DNA of 64,000 nucleotides, taken from Poriferisodalis sp965226645. GTDB lineage: Bacteria > Actinomycetota > Acidimicrobiia > Acidimicrobiales > Poriferisodalaceae. A program made the position numbers and the translations under genes. Below are positions 52,570 to 61,200 of this stretch, one piece after another. The notes under the pieces are model-generated. The model worked only from the letters and a program-made list of their open reading frames with translations, was not told where the DNA came from and ran no database searches. Position 1 is the first letter of the stretch. Each line of letters begins with the position of its first letter. Where the stretch lies: assembly GCA_965226645.1 (NCBI GenBank), contig CBDDDL010000003.1, forward strand, positions 620,001 through 684,000. Reading direction: 5' to 3'.

Positions 52570-53019
52570 GTGAATCTCGAGACGCTGGGCCAAGTTCTGG
52601 TGGAAACCGAGGTGGTGGTCGAACCCGAGTCGGTCGCACTGCTGGTGGATGCGCTCGGAACGCCCACTGCGGGCGAGGTGGCGCTGCGGCTGCCGTTCTT
52701 CGGCCCGACCGTCGGTGGCGGTGACTCGGTGGTGGGACCCATCGGCCTCAGCCTCGAACGGGGTCTCGCTGGCGGCCAGTCGTTTGAGTGGCATCGTTCA
52801 TTCCGATTGGGCGAGCGAGTGTCCGTGGTGGTGTCGGTAGAAGACATCATCGACAAGGGAGCGCTGCATCTCGCCACGGTGCTATCGGAGTACCGCGGCG
52901 CCGACGGGGAGCTGATACAGCGCCAACGGACTGTGTTCGTCGAACGTAAACCGGCTGCCGCCTCGGCGAGCGTTGTAGCGGCAGATGGCGAGGGTTCGGC
53001 AGGGGAGACGACAACGTGA
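52570..53019 (+). CDS. MaoC-like dehydratase, FAS1-type N-terminal half
   Basis: This 149-aa hot-dog protein matches the N-terminal dehydratase domain found before MaoC (WHRSFRLGERVSVVVSVEDI, GALHLATVLSEYRGADGELIQRQRTVFVER). Such proteins form heterodimers with a short MaoC to hydrate enoyl-CoA, as in HadA-HadB or ChsH1-ChsH2. GTG 52570 follows a GAGGAAG site. Its TGA overlaps the next gene's GTG (GTGA), as expected for partner subunits. Confidence 0.75.
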   Translation: MNLETLGQVLVETEVVVEPESVALLVDALGTPTAGEVALRLPFFGPTVGGGDSVVGPIGLSLERGLAGGQSFEWHRSFRLGERVSVVVSVEDIIDKGALHLATVLSEYRGADGELIQRQRTVFVERKPAAASASVVAADGEGSAGETTT

Positions 53020-53393
53020 GCGAATTCGAATTCGCCCCCACCACCGCGCCGAGGATTACCAGGGAAGCGATGCGCAGCTTCGTCGTCGGTGTGCGCGACG
53101 AAAACCCGGTGCACACCGATCCCGAGTTTGCGGCCAGGGCTGGGCTGCCCGACGCGGTGGTTCAGGCTTCGCACACGACCGCCATCGCGCTCGATGCACT
53201 CGTCGCGCAGTTCGGCGCCGATGCGATTCTGAATCTCGACGTTCGGCTGCGCGGACCGGTCTTTCCTGGCGATGACCTGACGGTGTCGCCAGTGCGTTTC
53301 GGGGAGCACGATCGAGGCGTGGAGGTACGCAACCAGCGCGGTGAAGTCGTCGCCACGGGCATTGTCGTACTGCGCGACGGCCCCGACGAATAG
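53016..53393 (+). CDS. MaoC-like dehydratase
   Basis: This 125-aa hot-dog protein has the MaoC active-site region DENPVHTDPEFAARAGLPD (Asp and His of the hydratase-2 motif), VQASHTT and LRGPVFPGDDLTV. It is translationally coupled to the preceding half-protein, so the pair is probably a heteromeric (R)-specific enoyl-CoA hydratase. The CoA ester substrate is unknown. Confidence 0.82.
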   Translation: MSEFEFAPTTAPRITREAMRSFVVGVRDENPVHTDPEFAARAGLPDAVVQASHTTAIALDALVAQFGADAILNLDVRLRGPVFPGDDLTVSPVRFGEHDRGVEVRNQRGEVVATGIVVLRDGPDE

Positions 53394-53402
53394 GGAGATC
53401 AG

Positions 53403-54191
53403 ATGAGTTACGAGCACCTACTGCTGGAAGACCGCGACGACGTCCGAACCCTGACGCTGAACCGGCCGCAGAAGTTCAACTCCTGGAACGCCGCCATGCG
53501 AGCCGAAATGCGCGATGCGGTCGAACAGACAGCGATGGCGACCGGCATCAGAGCGCTGATCATCACCGGCGCCGGCCGAGCGTTCTCGGCTGGCGAGGAC
53601 GTCTCGGAGATGGGCGATCTGACCGAGATGGGCACCCGCGGCTTCCGGGCGGTTGCCCGCGGCATCCATTCAGTGTTCGACCTGATCGAAGCGCTTGAGG
53701 TCCCGGTGATCGCCGCGGTGAACGGTGTGGCCGCCGGTGGCGGGTTTGAGCTGGCCCTGTCGTGCGACTTCCGGGTCATCGCGGCCAACGCCCGTTTCGT
53801 CATGCCCGAGGCCAAGGTGGGGCTCATCCCAGGCTCAGGCGGCTGCTCCCGCCTGGTGCACTACGTCGGGCTCGGCCGCGCCAAGGAGCTGGTGATGCTG
53901 TCGCGCAACGTCGGCGCCGACGCTGCCAAGGCCATGGGACTTGCTACCGAAGTGGCCCCCGAGGGCGAGGCCGTGGCAGGGGCCCTGCATTTGGCCGAGG
54001 AACTCTCCGCCTTCGCCCCGCTCGCACTCGGCATGGCCAAGACCGTGCTCAACACCTGCACCGATGTCGATCACGAGACCGGCCGACGTCTCGAACGGCT
54101 AGGACAGAGCGTCCTCAAGACCACAGCCGACCACGCCGAGGGTGCCGCAGCATTCCTCGAACGTCGCACCCCCGACTGGCAAGGCCGCTAG
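53403..54191 (+). CDS. Enoyl-CoA hydratase/isomerase
   Basis: This 262-aa crotonase has ITGAGRAFSAGEDVSEMG, the first oxyanion element, and AAVNGVAAGGGFELALSCDFRV with the second. FVMPEAKVGLIPGSGGCSRLVHYVG and the C-terminal AFLERRTPDWQ complete the fold. It resembles PaaF/PaaG-type enzymes, fitting the diiron neighbour. A GGGAG site lies 6 nt before ATG 53403. It is the last gene of the acyl-CoA cassette. Confidence 0.9.
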   Translation: MSYEHLLLEDRDDVRTLTLNRPQKFNSWNAAMRAEMRDAVEQTAMATGIRALIITGAGRAFSAGEDVSEMGDLTEMGTRGFRAVARGIHSVFDLIEALEVPVIAAVNGVAAGGGFELALSCDFRVIAANARFVMPEAKVGLIPGSGGCSRLVHYVGLGRAKELVMLSRNVGADAAKAMGLATEVAPEGEAVAGALHLAEELSAFAPLALGMAKTVLNTCTDVDHETGRRLERLGQSVLKTTADHAEGAAAFLERRTPDWQGR

Positions 54192-54228
54192 TTGACGGGT
54201 TCGCCGAGTCTCCGGCGGAAGCACTCGC

Positions 54229-54234
54229 TATCTT
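54229..54234 (+). promoter_or_regulatory. -10-like TATCTT upstream of a coupled leader ORF
   Basis: TATCTT is followed by 8 nt and GTG 54243, which opens a 14-codon ORF ending exactly at the start of the CWB2-RTX gene. TTGACG at 54192-54197 is too far away to serve as a normal -35. Confidence 0.35.
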
Positions 54235-54242
54235 CTCGGGCC

Positions 54243-54287
54243 GTGCTTCGGACAACGGGCGGGCTACATCTGATGCGTGACTTGTGA
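54243..54287 (+). CDS. 14-codon leader ORF coupled to the CWB2-RTX gene
   Basis: GTG 54243 opens LRTTGGLHLMRDL, and the TGA at 54285-54287 overlaps GTG 54284 of the surface gene (GTGA). With the TATCTT hexamer 8 nt upstream this would be a leaderless leader peptide delivering ribosomes to the downstream start, which has no ribosome site of its own. The peptide sequence has no recognised attenuation codons. Confidence 0.35.
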   Translation: MLRTTGGLHLMRDL

Positions 54288-57200
54288 GCGCCCGCGTGGA
54301 TGCTGGACGTGGACCGCTCGTCCGGCTATTCGCCACGGCGGTTCGACGGTTCGCAACGTTGAGGGATCACGGACGAACTCACGGCGCATCAAAGGCCCCG
54401 GGGTACACCGCAGGTCTTCTCGCCGTGTTGCTCGTGATGGTGGGGTTGCCGCGTGTCGCTGGGGCGCAAACGGCACCTCCGCCGAACACCGAGTGCAGCT
54501 CTGACGCAGTGATCGCAAAGTTGACCGTTGTCGAAGATCGTGCCGCCGCGAACATGCTCGCGGAAGCCTTGCGTCATTTCAACGGCGAGCGCTGCTTGCT
54601 GGACGCCGGCGATCCTGCATCCGGCGCAGACGTGCCGGCCACTCGAGCGGCGGTCAGCGAGGCGAGCCGAGTGTTCGTGGTCGGCGGACCCGCTGCGATT
54701 CCGGACGCGTGGCTGCTGGGCACACTTGGCGTGAGTGAATCGATACGGATCGCGGGCGCCACTCGCTGGGACACTCAGGCCGCTGTCGCTCGGGCAATCA
54801 TCGCGTTGGAGCTCGATGAGCCAGTCGCTACTTATGGCAACGAACAGGCGAGCAGTCCCACGCTGCCACCGAACGATGACTGTTCGGGTGCGGCGGTAGT
54901 CGCGAACCTGTCCGTCGTTGAGGATCGTGCTGCGGCGAACATGTTGGCTGAGGCGCTCGATGCGGTCCACCCCGACCGGCTCGGAAGGTGCCTTCTCGAC
55001 GCCGGCGATCCAAAGGCGAAACGCCCTCCGACTTCTGCGGACGCCATCGCCTCAGCAACGGCATCTCGGCACTACGTCGTCGGCGGCCCCGCAGCGCTGT
55101 CTGACGTCTGGCTGGCAACGAGCATGGGAGTCTTCGACCCCATTCGGGTCGCCGGTCACGATCGATGGGATACGCAAGCAAGGGTGGCAGCTTGGATCAT
55201 CACCTTGGCGCAGTCCCAATCAGAGCAATCCTCGGATTCCACCCCGGGAGAGGCCGGGGACACCTCGAGCCAGGCATCCACTGGCTTCTTGGCATTTGCC
55301 GCTGTGAACAGCGAATCCGATTGCGCGTCGCGAGCTCAGATCCTGAGCCCCGGAGACTCAGTGAGACTCCTCTCCGTTGGATTCGCTGCCAGTTCATCCG
55401 TCGAATTCGAAGGAGTGGGGGTGTCGTTGCTCTCTCCGGAGGGGGTGCTGCTCGATGCGCCACGTCTTCCGCCTGCGACCGCCGACCCAGCCGGGCAAAT
55501 CGACGTGCTGTGGGTGATTCCGGATGCGCCGTCGTCCAGCGAGGATGCAGCCCCGAGGATTTTTGCGTTCCGTGCGATGGGACCGAACGACGGAGGCGGG
55601 GTTCACACCGCACTGATGCTGAGCCCGATCGTGACCTCTCCCGGCGTGGCGCTGTGCGCACTTGATGACACAGCGTCGACCGATTTCGGTACCGCTGTCG
55701 AGATTCCGGTGCTGGCAAACGACATTGCACCCACCGGAGGATCGCTCTTGCGTCACAGCGTGGAGGTCGGACGCGCTGCGGGCGGGGAGTTCACCGTCGA
55801 CGAGGACACCGGCATCGTCACGTTCAGGCCGGATACAGGTTTCTCGGGCACCGTGAGCACCCACTATTTGGTGGAGGACAGCTGGGGTCTTCGAACCCGT
55901 GGTGACGTCACCATCGAGGTCACCCTGCAATGCACCATCACCGGCGTTAAAGACGAGGTCAATATCGTCGGAACCGACGGCGACGATGTGCTGTGCGTGC
56001 CGGACCGGGATGATCGCTGGTCGTTTCACATCATGGACGGCCGCGCAGGCGATGACCTGATCGTCGGTGGCGCGGGAGTGGAGTGGATCTACGGTGGCGA
56101 CGGGAACGACACGATTCACGCCGGAGGCTCTGACGACACGATCGTCGCCGGTTCCGGCATTGATGTCGTCTACGGCGGCACGGGCTTTGACACGGTCCAC
56201 AGCCTCGACCTCGCCGACACGATTCATGACGAGCCAGGCGGCTGGGAGCTGAACGTTGCTCCCACGATCACGGTGCAGTTCTCTGGTCCCGAACCCGTCG
56301 ACGACTGGGTGTGGGTGGGCGCCTCCCAGACAGCGAGCATCGATGTGCTCGCCAACGATCACGATCCGAACGAGAACCTCGACCCGAGGCGTCTCACCAT
56401 CACCCGACAACCGACTGTCGGCACAGCACGCGTCGTCGAGGTCAGCTACGGCCACAGCGTCGTCGAATACGTCGCTTCGGCGTCGGGAGGGCACGCATCG
56501 TTCGCCTACCAAGTGTGCGACACGCTCCGGCAGTGCGCCACAGCGCAAGTGACCGTGGTGGCGGGCACGACGGGTTGCACGATCATGGGCACAGCGGGCA
56601 ATGACACGCTCCGGGGCACTCCGGGCAATGACGTGGTCTGCGGTCTCGGAGGCGACGATGTGATTCACGGCCTGGGCGGCAACGACATCATCATCGGCGG
56701 CACTGGCAACGACACGCTCTACGGCGGAGACGCAACCCCCATCGACGGATCCGACGGCGAGGACGTGCTGTGGGGCGGAGTCGGAAACGACACGCTCCAT
56801 GGCGGCACCGGCAACGACCGGCTCTTCGGTGCGGCGGGTGGCGACATCCTCTACGGCAACGAGGGCGACGATCAGCTTGACGGCGGCGCGGGCGACGACA
56901 CGCTTGACGGCGGTATCGGCATTGACACGATGTGGGGCGGCTCCGGAAACGACGACCTCGACGGTGGCCTCCGCAACGACACGATGCGAGGCGGCTTCGG
57001 CGACGACACGCTTGAAGGCGGTCCCGGCGACGACTCCCTGTGGGGCAACTCAGGCAATGACACGCTCAGAGGCGATGTCGGCGCCGACAGAATGCATGGC
57101 GGATCCGGAAACGACCACCTCGACGGCGGCCCCCAAGACGATGCACTGTGGGGTGGCCCCGGCGATGACGCACTGTTCGGCGAGAACGATCACGACCAAT

Positions 57201-57421
57201 TGAGCGGCGGCACCGGTCACGACATGCTCCACGGCGGCCCCGGCGACGACCGGCTCTATGGAGGCTGGGGTGACGACCAACTTCATGGCGACAGCGGCGA
57301 CGACTACCTCCAAGGCGGCCTCGACGAAGACAACGATCAGCTCGACGGTGGTTCAGACGCTGACACCTGCTCCGGAGGCGACATTGTCACCGGCTGCGAA
57401 ACCGAGACCGGCCGGCGCTAA
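54284..57421 (+). CDS. CWB2-like and RTX-repeat surface protein
   Basis: The 1,045-aa precursor has a signal-anchor segment at residues 40-62 after a 40-residue basic N-region. Two CWB2-like modules (about 70-290) each contain VVEDRAAANMLAEAL, CLLDAGDP and VVGGPAAI/L. Two cadherin-like or VCBS-type Ig modules follow (EIPVLANDIAP, FRPDTGFSGTVS; DVLANDHDPNENL). The C terminus (about residues 560-1040) is RTX calcium-binding nonapeptides (GGxGxDxLxGG, e.g. GGAGDDTLDGG). RTX repeats fold on calcium outside the cell. Likely role: a wall-bound adhesin or structural protein; no catalytic domain was seen. Confidence 0.8.
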   Translation: MSARVDAGRGPLVRLFATAVRRFATLRDHGRTHGASKAPGYTAGLLAVLLVMVGLPRVAGAQTAPPPNTECSSDAVIAKLTVVEDRAAANMLAEALRHFNGERCLLDAGDPASGADVPATRAAVSEASRVFVVGGPAAIPDAWLLGTLGVSESIRIAGATRWDTQAAVARAIIALELDEPVATYGNEQASSPTLPPNDDCSGAAVVANLSVVEDRAAANMLAEALDAVHPDRLGRCLLDAGDPKAKRPPTSADAIASATASRHYVVGGPAALSDVWLATSMGVFDPIRVAGHDRWDTQARVAAWIITLAQSQSEQSSDSTPGEAGDTSSQASTGFLAFAAVNSESDCASRAQILSPGDSVRLLSVGFAASSSVEFEGVGVSLLSPEGVLLDAPRLPPATADPAGQIDVLWVIPDAPSSSEDAAPRIFAFRAMGPNDGGGVHTALMLSPIVTSPGVALCALDDTASTDFGTAVEIPVLANDIAPTGGSLLRHSVEVGRAAGGEFTVDEDTGIVTFRPDTGFSGTVSTHYLVEDSWGLRTRGDVTIEVTLQCTITGVKDEVNIVGTDGDDVLCVPDRDDRWSFHIMDGRAGDDLIVGGAGVEWIYGGDGNDTIHAGGSDDTIVAGSGIDVVYGGTGFDTVHSLDLADTIHDEPGGWELNVAPTITVQFSGPEPVDDWVWVGASQTASIDVLANDHDPNENLDPRRLTITRQPTVGTARVVEVSYGHSVVEYVASASGGHASFAYQVCDTLRQCATAQVTVVAGTTGCTIMGTAGNDTLRGTPGNDVVCGLGGDDVIHGLGGNDIIIGGTGNDTLYGGDATPIDGSDGEDVLWGGVGNDTLHGGTGNDRLFGAAGGDILYGNEGDDQLDGGAGDDTLDGGIGIDTMWGGSGNDDLDGGLRNDTMRGGFGDDTLEGGPGDDSLWGNSGNDTLRGDVGADRMHGGSGNDHLDGGPQDDALWGGPGDDALFGENDHDQLSGGTGHDMLHGGPGDDRLYGGWGDDQLHGDSGDDYLQGGLDEDNDQLDGGSDADTCSGGDIVTGCETETGRR

Positions 57422-57611
57422 GCCGAGACCAGGTTCTCCCGCAGAGCTGCGTACGAGTTGGGCAGCCGTTGAAGAAACGGGGCTGACGTGAAGCTGTTCG
57501 GCGGCGTCGGGCCCCGGTTGCCGTTGCTGTGCCCGTCTCTCTGCCACGCACCACACTGTTTGCCATGAATGATGCGATGACATTGGAAGCGAGCGCGAAC
57601 CAGCCGCCGAC

Positions 57612-57899
57612 ATGGAGCTGGAGGTCGAGGCGGCAACGCTGATGATGGCGCACATGTCGGGTGCGTTCGATCGTGTGCCGACGGATCCCGACGGGGCCGC
57701 CTTCTCAAGGCTGGCGACCGCCGTGGGCAAGTACTGGCTGACGAAGCGCTCGAGCCCAGTGGTGCGCGAAGCGTTGGAGTGCGTGGGCGGCAACGGCTAC
57801 GTGGAAGAGTCGATCCTGCCACGCCTGTACCGCGAGGCCCCCCTCAACCCCACGGCCGCCCTGTCCCACATCGCCGCCCGCGCTGTCCCTTCCCGCTGA
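57612..57899 (+). pseudogene. Acyl-CoA dehydrogenase (AidB-like) C-terminal fragment
   Basis: About 95 codons read MELEVEAATLMMAHMSGAF, KYWLTKRSSPVVREALECVG, GNGYVEE and LPRLYREAPLN. This matches the C-terminal FAD-domain region of large acyl-CoA dehydrogenases of the AidB/ACAD11 type. Those proteins are about 550 aa, and neither the N-terminal domains nor the following SxWEGSGNV is present. The 190 bp between it and the RTX gene holds nothing recognisable. Confidence 0.6.
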
Positions 57900-58033
57900 C
57901 GCTCGGTTCAATCCTCAAGCTGAGCGGTTTGGACCGCAGCCTCGTCGTTGGCCAAGGCCATGGCCGCGTCGCCGACGACATCTCAGACCACCAGCAGCTC
58001 ACGGGCGGGCAGGAAGACGCGGCGGACATCAAA

Positions 58034-58190
58034 CGCTGCAGGTTGAGCGTCTTGGCCCGTTCGGGGCAGCTGCTCACGAGCACCGCCGTGCCGCTCTCGT
58101 CGAGGCCCATGGTGACCAGCGATGCCTGGGGTAGACCGTCGAGGCGCAGCGTGAGCAGCACCCCGTGGCAAAGCACCCCAGTGTCTCCAT
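58034..58190 (-). pseudogene. PPOX/F420-dependent oxidoreductase fragment
   Basis: The minus strand reads GVLLTLRLDGLPQASLVTMG, then SGTAVLVSSCPERAKTLNLQR. This is the N-terminal split-barrel signature of pyridoxamine-5'-phosphate-oxidase-like, F420-binding proteins (T.R.DGxPxxSxV...RAKxxNLxR). The frame degenerates immediately afterwards and no intact gene remains. It occupies most of the gene-free 57900-58258 interval. Confidence 0.5.
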
Positions 58191-58246
58191 CACATCTATG
58201 GTGATTCAAGGATTAGCTGAGATTCCGTTGTGCACGCATCTGCGCT

Positions 58247-58252
58247 TAGGGT
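58247..58252 (+). promoter_or_regulatory. -10-like TAGGGT, leaderless start of the propeller-FN3 gene
   Basis: TAGGGT is followed by 6 nt and GTG 58259, with no Shine-Dalgarno. The geometry matches the other leaderless candidates in the window. Confidence 0.5.
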
Positions 58253-58258
58253 GTATCC

Positions 58259-61200
58259 GTGCCCAGGCCGTCGGGCAAACTGGAGGCAACGGTGCTCAGA
58301 TCAACGCCCCGTGCCGTGATGACTGTCGTGATCGCAGCAGCGCTGGCGCTCTCGCCGATATCGACGGCGGGGGGCGCTACCGATATCTTCGACAGCGGCG
58401 TCAGCGCTGGAGCCGACTTCGACTCGCTGAAAGCGGCGGGCAACACCGACGCTCAGGACCTGTGGTCAGACGGGACCACAATGTACGTGTCGGACTCGGC
58501 GGACGGCAAGATTTACGCGTACGCCATGAGCACTCCTCGCGAGCGAGACGCCCCCAAGGATCTCGACCTCCACGGCGACAACGCCAACCCCTACGGCATC
58601 TGGTCGGACGACACGACGCTGTGGGTGGTGGATCGGGCAGAGACATATGTCTATGCCTACACGCTCGCCGACGGAACGCACGACGCAGACAAAGGGTTTG
58701 ACCTCGTCAATTCATCAGCTGATGCCAGGAACGAAGCGCCCGCAGGCTTATGGTCCGACGGAACATTTCTTTGGGTTTTTGACGCAGGCAGCAGACCCGC
58801 AGCGCACCTCTACTCGCTTGTCGACGGCCACGTCGTCGATGGAAACACGTACGACTACGGCGATTTCTTCGAGCAACGGTGGCAGTTCTATACGGCGTTC
58901 GACGCGTGGTCCGAGCGCAGCACGAGCAACCCGACCGCCAAGAATGCATGGGCCGTGTACGACTTCCATGACGGAGGCACGCCTGGCCAGTACACCGGCA
59001 TCCTGCACGGTGAGGACTTCGATACCGGACGTAATGACAGTGACTTCGACTTCCGGGTGCCCGGTGCGGCCGGGCTGAACGGCGTGTGGTCTGCTGACGG
59101 GAGCACGTTCTGGGCACTCAGCAATCGTGATGACAAGATCTACTCTGTGATGCCTCCGGTGGTGCCAAGCGCTCCGGAGGACCTCACGGCGGCCGAAGCC
59201 GGGTCCTCCGGCAGCTTGACGCTCACATGGAGCGCAGTCCCCGACGAGGACAAGGGCAGCAGCGACATCGTCGGTTACGAAGTTCGGTACCGGCAGCTTG
59301 ATTCCGGCGATTGGACGTCCGTCCGGCGCTCGTCGCCGCTCGCTCTCACCGAGACCGTCACTGGTCTCGTCGACTACATCGACTACGCGGTCGCGGTGCG
59401 TGCATTGAACGGACAGCTGCCGTCGGATTGGGTGGAGGCCACTGCGATTCCGACGGAACCCGCCGCGGCCGGCACGCCTCCGGCGCCGCAGGCGCTGACC
59501 TCGACTGGCCTGGTCGGCGGTTTCGAGCTCTCGTGGACCGCCCCCACCGTGGAGCAGGGCACCGCCGCAATCACGGGCTACGACGTGCGCTATCGCTTCG
59601 CGGAGACGTCGAGTCGGGGTGCGTGGGTGGTTGACGATCCGATTACGGACCCGGCGATTACGACGGCAACGGTGAGCGGCGTGAGGAAGCTCGCGAAGTA
59701 CGACATCCAGGTACGCGCCGTCAACAGCGTCGGGGGTGGCGCCTGGGCGACGGTGACGCCTGGGGGGATCGTTCGCGACGGCTTCAAGGACTTGCACGAG
59801 GTCACCGGCGTGTGGTCGAACGACTCCACGATGTGGGTGGCAGGCAGGAACGAGATTCGGGCGTTCAGTCTGGCTACGGGGGCACGCGACGAGGCCGACG
59901 ATTTTTCCTCAGGCGAGCTGTTCTCTGCGGAAGCGCTCGTGGTCTCGGGAGATGTCGATGTCGACGACTACTACATCGAGGCGATCTGGTCGGACGGGAC
60001 CTACTTGTGGGTTGCGTATAGCGTTTTCGCTCCCGACATCTATTCGCAGCGGTTTGTGAATGCGTACAACTTGGAGACTCAGGCGCGTGTGGAATCGCAG
60101 GATTTCGGGCGCTTGCTGCCGCCGAGGTACAGCATGGTGATCCGCGACATGTGGTCCGACGGCGAGACAATGTGGGTGCTCGACTCGATTTATTCTTATG
60201 CGTTTGCATTCGACCTTGATACCAAGGCGCGAGCGCCCCATCATGAGTTCAGCGTCGGGCCTCGGTCCCTCTACAGGAAACCGAACGGCGGGTGGACCGA
60301 CGGGGTGACTATCTGGATTCATTGGGAAAAGGACCGCAATGTAGAGGCTTTCGATCTCGTCACCAAGGAGCGGGTGCCGCAGGCCGATTCGAGCTTGGTT
60401 GCACGCGGCAGCTCCACGGGCATCAACAACGCCGGGGCGCGTATCTGGGCTGACGAGGGGTCTGCGTGGTTCTCGACTGGGAGTCGGCTTGTGGCTTTCG
60501 ATTTGTTGCGCCGTCCGGGCCTGCCTGCGGATGCGGCTGTCGTGAACGGCGACAAAAAAGTGACGGTGAGCTGGGAGCAGTCGGACAGCGGAGGGCAACC
60601 GACGGGTTATGAGGTGCAGTATCGCGCTGACAGGGAGACTTCGTGGCGCGATGTCAGTCGTGCTGACAGTGCGGCGGTGAGCGAGACGATCTCGGACCTC
60701 GTCAATCGCACGCTTTATGACATCCGGGTGCGAGGTGTTCTGGGCGAACGCCACGGCCCGTGGGCGAAGCTGTTAGCAAGTCCGGCGCTCGCGGTCGGCA
60801 CGCTTGGGGCGCCCGAGGGGCTCACCGTGACCGGGGACACCGAGACCGGGCCTGAAGGCGGCCGGGATCGAGCGTTGGATATTTCGTGGGAGGCGCCTGC
60901 GGGGGCTACCAATACTACCTATGACGTCCAGTATCGTCTGGACGGCACTCGCGGCAGGTGGACGTCGGCGGCGAGTGGTGCGACGGACCAGTCAGTCAGG
61001 GTGACGGGGCTGGTGGCGGGCGGCCGATATCAGGTGCGCGTCAATGCTGTTGAGAATCATCAGTGGGGTCCGTGGGCGGTCGCGGCGAATCGTGCGGGCC
61101 GGGGGTTCTACAACCTCGAGCGCTTGCAGGTCCAGTGGGGATGCAGCGGCTGTCTCGAACGGTTCAACGGCATTTGGAGCGATGGCTCGACGTTGTGGCT

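Noticed and set aside
51489..53417. 642-aa minus-strand ORF opposite the diiron/MaoC genes
   Set aside because: Spans several real plus-strand genes with RTGA overlaps; composition typical of a shadow frame.
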